Positions 1-7,781 of a DNA stretch of 10,347 bases are shown one piece after another. The notes below the pieces were generated by a model. That model saw nothing but the letters and a program-made list of their open reading frames with translations. It did no database searches and was not told where the DNA came from. The stretch is from assembly GCA_026398835.1 (NCBI GenBank), contig JAPLSD010000715.1, forward strand, positions 1 through 10,347, written 5' to 3'. Within the stretch, counting starts at the first letter, position 1; each line of letters begins with the position of its first letter. Both the position numbers and the translations under genes were made by a program. Origin of the DNA: Pseudomonas sp. (lineage in GTDB: Bacteria; Pseudomonadota; Gammaproteobacteria; Pseudomonadales; Pseudomonadaceae).

Positions 1-771
1 GCCGTTTCGACTGCTTGTACCACGGGTACGCACTGCATCGGCATGGCGGCGCGCAACATTGCTTACGGCGAGGCCGATGTGATGATTGCCGGCGGTGCCG
101 AGATGGCCGCTTGCGGCCTCGGTATGGGCGGCTTCGGTGCCGCCCGTGCGCTGTCGACGCGCAACGACGAGCCGACCCGCGCCAGCCGCCCATGGGACAA
201 GGGTCGTGACGGTTTTGTGCTCTCCGACGGTGCCGGTGCCCTGGTGCTCGAAGAACTGGAGCACGCTAAAGCTCGCGGTGCGACCATTTATGCCGAGTTG
301 ATCGGCTTTGGCATGAGCGGCGACGCTTATCACATGACGTCGCCACCCGCCGATGGCGCGGGCGCAGCGCGCTGCATTACCAACGCTATGCGTGATGCCA
401 AGCTGAACGTCGATCAAGTGCAATACGTCAATGCCCACGGCACATCGACCTCGGCCGGTGACCTCGCGGAAGCCCAGGCGATCAAGACTGTCTTCGGTGA
501 GCAGGCCTACAAGATGGCGGTCAGTTCGACCAAGTCCATGACTGGGCATCTGCTGGGCGCGGCCGGTGCCGTCGAGGCGATCTTCAGTGTGCTGGCGATC
601 AACGGCCAGGTCGCTCCACCGACCATCAACCTGGATGAGCCGGATGAAGGCTGCGACCTTGATTTCGTGCCGCATACCGCGCGTGACATGAATATCGATG
701 TGGTGCTGTCCAACTCGTTCGGGTTTGGTGGTACCAACGGTTCTCTGGTGTTTCGTCGGTTCGCCGGTTGA
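1..771 (+). CDS. fabF: 3-oxoacyl-[acyl-carrier-protein] synthase II (KAS II), 3' part only
   Basis: This is the C-terminal 256 residues of the condensing enzyme that elongates acyl-ACP with malonyl-ACP in type II fatty-acid synthesis in the cytoplasm. The reading frame is open from base 1, so the gene starts upstream; about 158 residues of a roughly 414-residue family member are missing. The nucleophilic Cys lies in STACTTGTH at fragment residue 6 (nt 16-18). The two catalytic His lie in NAHGTST (residue 146) and TGHLLGAAG (183), with the conserved Lys in SSTKSMTGH (178). The spacings Cys+140, +172 and +177 equal those of E. coli FabF C163/H303/K335/H340. The glycine-rich NSFGFGGTN motif is near the C-terminus. 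The TGA stop shares one base with the ATG of pabC, so translational coupling is likely. The catalytic set is complete, and the family call is very secure. Confidence 0.97.
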   Translation, partial: AVSTACTTGTHCIGMAARNIAYGEADVMIAGGAEMAACGLGMGGFGAARALSTRNDEPTRASRPWDKGRDGFVLSDGAGALVLEELEHAKARGATIYAELIGFGMSGDAYHMTSPPADGAGAARCITNAMRDAKLNVDQVQYVNAHGTSTSAGDLAEAQAIKTVFGEQAYKMAVSSTKSMTGHLLGAAGAVEAIFSVLAINGQVAPPTINLDEPDEGCDLDFVPHTARDMNIDVVLSNSFGFGGTNGSLVFRRFAG

Positions 772-1586
772 TGCAAAGCTGGGTCGACGGTCAGCCGGCT
801 GACGCTCTGTCGCTAAAAGATCGCGGCCTGGCTTACGGCGATGGTCTGTTCGAGACTATCGCCGTCAGGGCTGGTCAGCCATTGCTGCTGGATCGACATC
901 TGCAGCGTTTGGCCGACGGTTGTTCGCGTCTGGCTATCGCTGTGGATCAATCATTGATCCGCAGCGAACTGTTGGCTTATGCCGCAGTCCTGGGCGAGGG
1001 CGTGCTCAAACTGATCCTCACTCGTGGCGACAGCCTGCGCGGCTATGCTGCCGATCCGGCTGCTCAGGCCCGCCGGATTCTGCAAGGCAATCCACCAGTT
1101 GCTTACCCGTCTGCCCATGGCAAGCAAGGTATTCGCCTTTTCCCCTGCGTCACGCGACTTTGCGAGCAGCCCTTGCTCGCGGGGCTCAAGCACTTGAATC
1201 GTCTGGAACAGGTTATCGCCCGCTCCGAGTGGCAGGATACCGAGCACGCCGAAGGCTTGATGCTGGACCTCTCCGGGCGTGTGATCGAAGGGGTATTCAG
1301 TAATCTGTTTCTGGCGCGCGAGGGTGCGTTGCTGACGGCCGATTTAAGTCGCTGCGGCGTTGCCGGCGTGATGCGAGCCGAATTATTGTTTCAAGCCAAG
1401 TCGCTGGGAATCCCCACAGAAATAACCGAGATCAGTCTCGACCAGCTGCAACAGGCCGACGAAGTCTTCGTCTGCAACAGCGTGTACGGCGTTTGGCCGG
1501 TACGCGCTTATGCTGCGCTGAGCTGGCCGGTTGGTCCGCTCACCCGTAAACTGCAAGGCATTGCCCGCGCGCTACTGGATGCTTGA
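771..1586 (+). CDS. pabC: aminodeoxychorismate lyase (PLP fold-type IV)
   Basis: The 271-residue protein splits 4-amino-4-deoxychorismate into p-aminobenzoate and pyruvate in folate synthesis. It belongs to the fold-type IV (branched-chain aminotransferase-like) PLP enzymes. The N-terminal DRGLAYGDGLFETI block (residues 17-30) is the family hallmark. K140 in GLKHLNRLEQV is the expected Schiff-base lysine, and GVFSNLFL and the late CNSVYGVWPV block fit the cofactor-phosphate and substrate side. I chose the ATG at 771, which overlaps the fabF stop (TGATG), over the in-frame TTG at 768 because this overlap is typical of coupled genes. It sits between fabF and mltG exactly as in E. coli. A D-amino-acid or branched-chain aminotransferase is the only real alternative and is made unlikely by the neighbourhood. 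Confidence 0.95.
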   Translation: MQSWVDGQPADALSLKDRGLAYGDGLFETIAVRAGQPLLLDRHLQRLADGCSRLAIAVDQSLIRSELLAYAAVLGEGVLKLILTRGDSLRGYAADPAAQARRILQGNPPVAYPSAHGKQGIRLFPCVTRLCEQPLLAGLKHLNRLEQVIARSEWQDTEHAEGLMLDLSGRVIEGVFSNLFLAREGALLTADLSRCGVAGVMRAELLFQAKSLGIPTEITEISLDQLQQADEVFVCNSVYGVWPVRAYAALSWPVGPLTRKLQGIARALLDA

Positions 1587-1589
1587 TTT

Positions 1590-2768
1590 GTGAGACGTAA
1601 ATTCTTGCTGCTGCTGGAAACCGGACTGGTTCTGGCAGGACTGCTGCTGGGCGCTTCGGCCTGGAAGCTGAACTCGGCACTGGAGCAGCCGCTCAAACTG
1701 ACACAAGAAGAATTGTTTGATGTGCCGCCTGGTTCGACGCCGAGCGGAACCTTCAATCGCCTGCAGGCCGACGGCGTCCTGGAAGACGCCTTTTGGCTGC
1801 GTCTGTACTGGCGCTTGAATCTCGACGGCCAACCGCTGCACGGCGGTGAGTACCGCATGACACCGGGCATGACTGCCCAAGGTCTGATCGGCCTGTGGCA
1901 GCGTGGCGAAGTGGTGCAGTACAGCCTGACCCTGGTCGAGGGCTGGAATTTCCGTCAGGTGCGCGCGGCCTTGGCCAAGCAAGAAAAACTTGAACAGACC
2001 CTCGCCGGCTTGAGCGATAGCGAAGTGATGGACAAACTCGGTCATACCGGCGTGTTTCCAGAAGGACGGTTTTTTCCGGATACCTACCGTTTTGTGCGAG
2101 GCATGAGCGATGCGGATCTGCTGGAAAAAGCCTACCAGCGTCTGGACGATGTTCTCGCCAAAGAATGGAACAAGCGCTCGGCTGATGCACCCTACACCGA
2201 GCCCTATCAAGCACTGATTATGGCTTCGCTGGTGGAGAAAGAAACCGGCGTACCACAGGAGCGTGGGCAGATTGCCGGCGTCTTCGTACGGCGCATGCAG
2301 ATCGGCATGTTGCTGCAAACCGATCCTACAGTGATCTATGGATTGGGCGAGCGCTACAACGGTAAGTTGACCCGCGAAAATTTACGCGAAGCGACGCCTT
2401 ACAACACTTACATGAACTCCGGGTTGCCACCGACGCCGATTGCGATGGTAGGGCGCGAAGCGATTCGTGCGGCGCTGAATCCGGTGCCGGGAAACAGTTT
2501 GTATTTCGTGGCCCGTGGTGACGGCAGCCATGTGTTCTCCGATGACCTGGATGCGCACAATAGTGCGGTGCGCGAGTTTCAGCTCAAGCGGCGTGCGGAC
2601 TATCGATCCAGCCCTGCGCCGATAACGGCGCCTCAGGCACCGGATATTTCGAACCCGGTGCCTGAGACGCCTGCCGATAGCGCTCCGCAGCCAGCTCCCG
2701 AAACAACTCGGGAACAACAGGCTCCGGTTCCCGCGCCCGACGCGACCGAGCCGCAAAGCCCGCAATGA
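1590..2768 (+). CDS. mltG: endolytic peptidoglycan transglycosylase MltG (YceG-like)
   Basis: The 392-residue inner-membrane enzyme cleaves nascent glycan strands and is thought to end their polymerisation. Residues 5-24 form a hydrophobic membrane anchor after MRRK. A LysM-like region follows, and then the YceG catalytic domain with ASLVEKET (E216, E218; the second matches the catalytic Glu218 of E. coli MltG), the LQTDPTVIYG block, RYNGKLTRENL and the YNTY...GLPPTPIA block. After about residue 335 the protein carries a Pro/Ala-rich tail of some 55 residues that E. coli MltG lacks. The GTG start is 3 nt after the pabC stop and no good Shine-Dalgarno is visible, so reinitiation is likely. The DNA encoding the tail contains a perfect 12-bp inverted repeat, listed separately. 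Confidence 0.95.
   Translation: MRRKFLLLLETGLVLAGLLLGASAWKLNSALEQPLKLTQEELFDVPPGSTPSGTFNRLQADGVLEDAFWLRLYWRLNLDGQPLHGGEYRMTPGMTAQGLIGLWQRGEVVQYSLTLVEGWNFRQVRAALAKQEKLEQTLAGLSDSEVMDKLGHTGVFPEGRFFPDTYRFVRGMSDADLLEKAYQRLDDVLAKEWNKRSADAPYTEPYQALIMASLVEKETGVPQERGQIAGVFVRRMQIGMLLQTDPTVIYGLGERYNGKLTRENLREATPYNTYMNSGLPPTPIAMVGREAIRAALNPVPGNSLYFVARGDGSHVFSDDLDAHNSAVREFQLKRRADYRSSPAPITAPQAPDISNPVPETPADSAPQPAPETTREQQAPVPAPDATEPQSPQ
2632..2666. repeat. 12-bp perfect inverted repeat inside the 3' end of mltG
   Basis: CTCAGGCACCGG at 2632-2643 is exactly repeated in inverted orientation as CCGGTGCCTGAG at 2655-2666, with an 11-nt spacer. It lies in the part of mltG that encodes the Pro/Ala-rich tail, about 120 nt before tmk. 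A weaker 6-bp hairpin, TCCCGA/TCGGGA, follows at 2696-2713. The GC-rich stem would be stable in mRNA. It could stall or partly terminate transcription, or protect an mRNA end, but no T-tract follows, so a role as an intrinsic terminator is not supported. Confidence 0.7.
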
Positions 2769-2778
2769 CTCTGATTAA

Positions 2779-4399
<1,621 letters not shown>

Positions 4400-4431
4400 T
4401 CGTCCGGGCCTAGACTCGGGTATTCAGCAGC

Positions 4432-4436
4432 GGAGG
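4432..4436 (+). promoter_or_regulatory. strong ribosome binding site of pilZ
   Basis: GGAGG lies five bases before the ATG at 4442. It fixes the start and is much stronger than the signals of mltG, holB and tatD in the same operon, which suggests that pilZ is translated independently of upstream coupling. Confidence 0.8.
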
Positions 4437-4441
4437 TCCGT

Positions 4442-4798
4442 ATGAACGATCTTGTCAGTCCGGGACCGCGCAACGGCATCTTGTCCCTGACCATCAAGGA
4501 CAAGTCGGTGCTGTATGCGGCTTACATGCCCTTCATCAAAAACGGCGGCTTGTTTATCCCGACCAACAAAAGCTACAAGTTGGGTGATGAGGTTTTCATG
4601 CTGCTGAGCCTGATGGATGAGCCGGAAAAGATTCCGGTTGCCGGCAAAGTCACCTGGATTACCCCCAAGGGTGCGCAAGGCAACCGTGCTGCGGGTGTCG
4701 GCGTGCAGTTCAATGACGGCGACAATGCCGCTCGCAGTAGAATCGAAACCCATCTGGCCGGAGCACTGAAGTCCGACCGTCCCACTCATACGATGTAG
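4442..4798 (+). CDS. pilZ: type IV pilus assembly protein PilZ
   Basis: The 118-residue cytoplasmic protein is the founding type of PilZ domain and is needed for type IV pilus biogenesis and twitching. In related bacteria it contacts the extension ATPase PilB and FimX. Recognisable segments are PRNGILSLTIKDKSVLYAAYMPF (in the region 9-31), GDEVFMLL (48-55), the VAGKVTWITP strand, GNRAAGVGVQF (80-90) and the conserved C-terminal tail ending RPTHTM. The canonical c-di-GMP signature is missing: only one Arg of the RxxxR motif is present, and NGGLF replaces D/NxSxxG. It should therefore be of the class that does not bind the nucleotide. It lies 42 nt after holB with its own good ribosome binding site, and its stop directly abuts the tatD reading frame. 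Confidence 0.94.
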   Translation: MNDLVSPGPRNGILSLTIKDKSVLYAAYMPFIKNGGLFIPTNKSYKLGDEVFMLLSLMDEPEKIPVAGKVTWITPKGAQGNRAAGVGVQFNDGDNAARSRIETHLAGALKSDRPTHTM

Positions 4799-4810
4799 TT
4801 GCAGCCTTTT

Positions 4811-5602
4811 ATGCTCGTAGATTCCCATTGTCACCTTGATCGTCTCGACCTTGCCGAACATGCCGGCTCTCTCGATGCAGCCCTCGAAGCGGCTCGTCAA
4901 CGCGGTGTCGGACACTTTCTCTGTATTGGCGTAAGCGTCGAGAACGCGGCTGATGTCAAAGCGCTGGCCGAGCGCTATGCCGATGTCGACTGCTCGGTTG
5001 GCGTCCACCCGCTCGACGTGCAGCCCGGTGCGGCACCTGCATTGGAGTGGCTGTTGCGCGAACTCAACCATCCGCGGGTTGTGGCCATTGGTGAAACAGG
5101 TCTGGATTATCACTACGAGCCGGAAGCGGCCGAGCTGCAGCAAGAATCCTTTCGCCTGCATCTGCAAGCTGCGCAGCAGACCGGCAAGCCGGTTATCGTC
5201 CATACCCGTGGCGCGCGAGCGGATACCTTGACGCTGTTGCGCGAGGCGGCGTTGCCTCAGGCGGGCGTGCTGCACTGCTTCACCGAAGACTGGGAGATGG
5301 CCAAGGCCGCGCTGGATCTGGGTTTCTATATTTCCCTGTCCGGTATCGTCACGTTCCGCAATGCCGATGCCTTGCGTGATGTCGCCAGGCAAGTGCCGGC
5401 TGATCGTTTACTGGTGGAAACCGACTCACCGTACCTGGCGCCGATCCCTCATCGGGGCAAGCCGAACCTGCCGCAGTACGTACGAGATGTCGCGGAGTTT
5501 CTGGCGATGTTGCGAGGTGAACCTTACGAGCGTTTCGCCGAACAGACGACGGAGAACTTCAAGCGGTTGTTCCCGTTGGCGCATGTCATCGGTCCTGCGT
5601 GA
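4811..5602 (+). CDS. ycfH: TatD-family metal-dependent hydrolase (YcfH type)
   Basis: The 263-residue TIM-barrel protein belongs to the TatD DNase family (Mg2+/Zn2+-dependent deoxyribonucleases; some members remove D-aminoacyl groups from tRNA). Expected metal ligands are present: H6 and H8 in DSHCHLD, E95 in GETGLDYHYE, H131 in VIVHTRG, H155 in LHCFTED and D205 in ETDSPYLAP. The ATG at 4811 is preferred because the family starts just before the DSHxHLD motif. An in-frame TTG at 4799, directly after the pilZ stop, would add four residues and could allow reinitiation. No clear Shine-Dalgarno is seen for either start. The position after holB matches E. coli ycfH, so the symbol is by synteny; the exact substrate cannot be told from sequence. 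Confidence 0.93.
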   Translation: MLVDSHCHLDRLDLAEHAGSLDAALEAARQRGVGHFLCIGVSVENAADVKALAERYADVDCSVGVHPLDVQPGAAPALEWLLRELNHPRVVAIGETGLDYHYEPEAAELQQESFRLHLQAAQQTGKPVIVHTRGARADTLTLLREAALPQAGVLHCFTEDWEMAKAALDLGFYISLSGIVTFRNADALRDVARQVPADRLLVETDSPYLAPIPHRGKPNLPQYVRDVAEFLAMLRGEPYERFAEQTTENFKRLFPLAHVIGPA

Positions 5603-5605
5603 GCA

Positions 5606-5630
5606 GCTCCTGGAGCAAGCTCGCTCCCAC
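5606..5630 (-). repeat. REP element of the Pseudomonas GTGGGAGC type
   Basis: Read on the minus strand, the element begins GTGGGAGCGAGCTTGCTC (5630-5613), the typical core of repetitive extragenic palindromes of P. fluorescens-group genomes. The 16-bp centre is a near-perfect palindrome with one mismatched pair. The usual CGCGATG end is replaced by CAGGAGCT, so this is a single, somewhat decayed copy. It starts 3 nt after the tatD stop and ends 13 nt short of the T-tract of the small-RNA terminator. It could fold at the 3' end of the tatD mRNA and protect it from 3' exonucleases. Confidence 0.75.
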
Positions 5631-5643
5631 ATAAATCGCAGGC

Positions 5644-5679
5644 AAAAAAAACCCGGGTTCTGGGGGGGGAATCCGGGTT
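5644..5679 (-). terminator. intrinsic terminator of rgsA
   Basis: On the minus strand an 11-bp stem with one G-U pair (5679-5669 with 5660-5650) encloses an 8-nt C-rich loop and runs straight into eight T residues (5651-5644, the first two within the stem). Stem base AACCCGG/CCGGGTT is GC-rich. In the plus direction the hairpin has A residues before it and no T-tract after it, so it should terminate only minus-strand transcription. Confidence 0.88.
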
Positions 5680-5761
5680 AAGACCATTAGGAGTAAAACA
5701 AAGGCACGCAGTCCGTTGGTACCTTCATCGGCGAGCCACTTGGGGGAGATGTCACGCCGAC
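5644..5761 (-). ncRNA. rgsA: small regulatory RNA RgsA (P16)
   Basis: A complete small-RNA gene of about 118 nt lies on the minus strand. A sigma-S-like -10 (CAATACTT, 5774-5767) precedes a predicted start near 5761. A 5' hairpin has stem TCGGCG (5760-5755) and CGCCGA (5733-5728) with CTCCCCC in its loop. An unstructured U/A-rich middle with TTTGTTTTACTCCT (5702-5689) resembles an Hfq site. The end is an intrinsic terminator at 5679-5644. RgsA is known in Pseudomonas as an approximately 120-nt, RpoS-dependent, Gac-influenced, Hfq-associated RNA linked to oxidative stress and motility, with fis and acpP as reported targets. In P. aeruginosa, as I recall, it is PA2958.1, beside tatD (PA2959) and before a TetR gene (PA2957), the same context as here. 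The identity rests on this synteny, size and architecture, since I could not align it. The exact 5' end is inferred. Confidence 0.85.
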
Positions 5762-5766
5762 AGTTC

Positions 5767-5774
5767 AAGTATTG
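5767..5774 (-). promoter_or_regulatory. sigma-S-like -10 element of rgsA
   Basis: The minus strand reads TCAATACTTGAA, close to the sigma-S extended -10 consensus (TCTATACTTAA) including the preceding C. The start of the RNA would be 7-8 bases downstream, at about 5761-5760, exactly where the 5' hairpin begins. No convincing -35 hexamer is seen, which is common for sigma-S promoters. A GacA-type palindrome upstream was looked for and not found. Confidence 0.65.
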
Positions 5775-5805
5775 ATCACTATTGCGTTGAGTCCAGTCTG
5801 ACCCC

Positions 5806-5822
5806 TCTGTTTTTTAAACAGA
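5806..5822. repeat. AT-rich inverted repeat between rgsA promoter and aminotransferase stop
   Basis: TCTGTTT (5806-5812) and AAACAGA (5816-5822) form a perfect 7-bp inverted repeat with a 3-nt loop, about 30 nt after the aminotransferase stop on the minus strand. It may be a weak end signal for that gene, but no T-tract follows on the minus strand. The remainder of the gap 5603-5851 is taken up by the REP element and rgsA with its promoter. Confidence 0.45.
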
Positions 5823-5851
5823 TTTGGAATACGCGCGCTTCGGTTGAGTTC

Positions 5852-6985
5852 TCATCTTTTTGCAATAGTCGCCACAATTGCCAAAGTTTCGTCGATCACG
5901 CGCTTTTCTGTGTAGAAATGCGGGGAAAAACGAATGCCGGGGCCGCGAGGAATGCACACAACTTGTTGCTGTTTGAGTTGCTCGTAAACCACCTGAGTAT
6001 CGATACCATCGATACTGAACGAGAAAATCCCTCCCCTCCGGGCGGGGTTCAGCGGGCTGTGCAGTTGCGCGCCAGGAATGTCGCTCAAGCCGTCCTGTAG
6101 CCATTGCACGCGCTCGGCGATCAACGCGGCTACTTGATCCATGCCGACTTCCTCCAGCAGCGACAAGCTAGCCTCCAGTGCCATGGCGCCGAGCATGTTC
6201 GGGCTGCCGCACTCGAAGCGGCGTGCACTTTTCGCAGGCTCCCATTCGGTACGATTGTAATCGCCCATGTGTTCGAGCATGTGCCAGCCGAATTCATGGA
6301 GCTTAAGCTGCTCGCGCAGCTCGCTGCGGCAATAGAACACGCCCAGTCCTTCAGGCCCCAAGAGCCATTTGTGGCCGTCAGCCATGGCAAAGTCGCATTG
6401 ATAAATCTGGACATCAAAAGGCAGCGCGCCCAATTGCTGGATGGCGTCGATGCAGAACAGCACGTTCTGTTGTTTGCAGCCGGCGCCGAGGCGCTGCAGG
6501 TCCAGGCGCAGGCCGCTGGCGAATTGAACCGCACTTACTGACATCAAGCGGGTGCGCGGGCCGCAGGCGCTCAGCAGGGCGCCTTCAGGGTCATCGCCTT
6601 TGAGGCTGACCTGAACCACTTCCACGCCTTGCGGCGCCAGGGCTTCCCAGACGATACGGTTGGAAGGGAATTCTTCGTTACTAATGACAATCTGATCGCC
6701 GCTCTGCCACTCCAGTCCGAAGGCAACAAATGACAGCGCTTCCGAAGTATTTTTGACCAGTGCGACGTCATCCGTCGACGGAGCGTTAAGCAGGCGCATC
6801 AAGCGTTCGCGCAGGCGTTGCTCGAGGGTCATCCAGTCCGAATAGTCCCGTGCGCCCAGTAAAACGTTCTCCTGAGCGAAGCGGGCGACCGCCACGGCAG
6901 CGCGATTTGGCCAAGGTGCGACGGCCGCATGATTCAAATAACGCAGGCCCGGAGCCTGTACAAATTCATCAAGAAACGTAGACAT
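5852..6985 (-). CDS. class V aminotransferase-family PLP enzyme, substrate unknown
   Basis: The 377-residue protein has the fold-type I, class V aminotransferase plan (family of cysteine desulfurases, isopenicillin-N epimerase and kynureninase). YLNHAAVAPWP is at residues 16-26 and KNTSEALSF (78-86) is the cofactor-phosphate loop. NEEFPSNRIVWE is at 103-114. D180 in CIDAIQQLG should pair with the pyridine nitrogen, and K206 in ADGHKWLLGPEG is the Schiff-base lysine after His205. The length is normal. No Cys-containing loop like that of the catalytic loop of cysteine desulfurases stands out, so an epimerase- or lyase-like reaction on a small amino acid is as likely as desulfuration. It starts 78 nt from the TetR gene and points away from it, which makes it a candidate target of that regulator. 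No clear Shine-Dalgarno precedes the ATG. The function is not known to me. Confidence 0.88.
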   Translation of the reverse strand: MSTFLDEFVQAPGLRYLNHAAVAPWPNRAAVAVARFAQENVLLGARDYSDWMTLEQRLRERLMRLLNAPSTDDVALVKNTSEALSFVAFGLEWQSGDQIVISNEEFPSNRIVWEALAPQGVEVVQVSLKGDDPEGALLSACGPRTRLMSVSAVQFASGLRLDLQRLGAGCKQQNVLFCIDAIQQLGALPFDVQIYQCDFAMADGHKWLLGPEGLGVFYCRSELREQLKLHEFGWHMLEHMGDYNRTEWEPAKSARRFECGSPNMLGAMALEASLSLLEEVGMDQVAALIAERVQWLQDGLSDIPGAQLHSPLNPARRGGIFSFSIDGIDTQVVYEQLKQQQVVCIPRGPGIRFSPHFYTEKRVIDETLAIVATIAKR

Positions 6986-7020
6986 GGTCGGATGATCCGT
7001 GCAATTTGGCGCAAGTTAGG

Positions 7021-7028
7021 CATAATAC
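7021..7028 (+). promoter_or_regulatory. possible -10 element upstream of the TetR gene
   Basis: CATAATAC at 7021-7028 resembles a sigma-70 -10 (TATAAT or TAATAC) and lies about 35 nt before the TetR ATG, but no good -35 hexamer is found at the proper distance. The 78-nt divergent region also contains a short palindrome, CGGATGATCCG (6989-6999), just before the aminotransferase start. Both are weak calls. Confidence 0.35.
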
Positions 7029-7063
7029 GCGGCTTCGATTTTGACCCCTACAGACCTTTTCTT

Positions 7064-7702
7064 ATGCAGAAAGAACCTCGTAAGGTCCGTGAGTTTCGTC
7101 GCCGCGAGCAAGAAATTCTCGATACCGCGCTAAAGCTGTTCCTCGAACACGGTGAAGACAGCGTTACCGTCGAGATGATCGCTGATGCCGTGGGTATCGG
7201 CAAAGGGACCATCTACAAGCACTTCAAGTCCAAGGCGGAGATTTACCTGCGCCTGATGCTCGACTACGAGCGTGACCTGAACGAGCTGTTGCACTCTGCC
7301 GATGTCGACAAGGATAAGGAAGCCCTGTCCCGGGCCTACTTCGAATTCCGTATGCGCGATCCGCAGCGTTACCGTTTGTTCGACCGTCTGGAAGAGAAGG
7401 TGGTCAAGGGTAATCAGGTACCGGAGATGGTCGAGGAACTGCACAAGATTCGTGCCTCCAACTTCGAGCGTCTGACCTTGTTGATCAAGGGCCGCATCAG
7501 CGAAGGCAAGCTTGAAGACGTCCCGCCTTACTTCCACTATTGCGCATCCTGGGCACTGGTGCATGGTGCTGTGGCGCTGTATCACTCGCCGTTCTGGAGC
7601 AATGTGCTGGAAGATCAGGAAGGTTTCTTCCAGTTCCTGATGGACATCGGCGTGCGCATGGGCAACAAGCGCAAGCGCGATACCGACACCCCCAGCAGCT
7701 GA
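7064..7702 (+). CDS. TetR/AcrR-family transcriptional regulator
   Basis: The 212-residue protein has an N-terminal TetR DNA-binding domain: EQEILDTALKLFLEHGEDSVTV followed by the helix-turn-helix around residues 34-58, with GIGKGTIYKHFKSKAEIY containing the recognition helix. The C-terminal helical domain (residues 62 on) would bind a ligand and dimerise; the ligand is unknown. The frame stays open upstream to ATGs at 6992 and 6929, but the family starts with MQKEPRKVREFRRRE, and the longer forms would run into the aminotransferase gene, so 7064 is chosen. No Shine-Dalgarno is seen before it. It matches by recollection the orphan TetR regulator next to tatD/rgsA in P. aeruginosa (PA2957). Candidate targets are itself, the divergent aminotransferase and the following radical SAM gene. 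Confidence 0.92.
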   Translation: MQKEPRKVREFRRREQEILDTALKLFLEHGEDSVTVEMIADAVGIGKGTIYKHFKSKAEIYLRLMLDYERDLNELLHSADVDKDKEALSRAYFEFRMRDPQRYRLFDRLEEKVVKGNQVPEMVEELHKIRASNFERLTLLIKGRISEGKLEDVPPYFHYCASWALVHGAVALYHSPFWSNVLEDQEGFFQFLMDIGVRMGNKRKRDTDTPSS

Positions 7703-7781
7703 GTCATTCAGTTGCTTTATTGCACCATGTTTCCCTATATGGCGCAGTACCTCAGGAATATACTCAGGCATAGGGCTTGCT

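Noticed and set aside
1572..2318. Minus-strand open frame opposite mltG
   Set aside because: It is a shadow frame rich in His and Gln, without a ribosome binding site or domain; mltG on the other strand has clear catalytic motifs.
4424..5392. Long open frame on the minus strand opposite pilZ and tatD
   Set aside because: It is antisense to two secure genes, shows no family motif and has the composition of a shadow frame.
5586..5768. Short minus-strand frame across the tatD end and the small-RNA gene
   Set aside because: It runs through the hairpins and terminator of rgsA, and the RNA evidence explains the conservation-like structure better than a 60-residue peptide does. A small peptide cannot be fully excluded.
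5776..5851. GacA-type upstream palindrome for rgsA
   Set aside because: No TGTAAG-N6-CTTACA-like sequence could be found; Gac control, if present, is probably indirect.
6929..7063. N-terminal extension of the TetR protein from ATG 6929 or 6992
   Set aside because: The extension would overlap the divergent aminotransferase gene, has no ribosome binding site, and precedes the place where the TetR domain normally begins.
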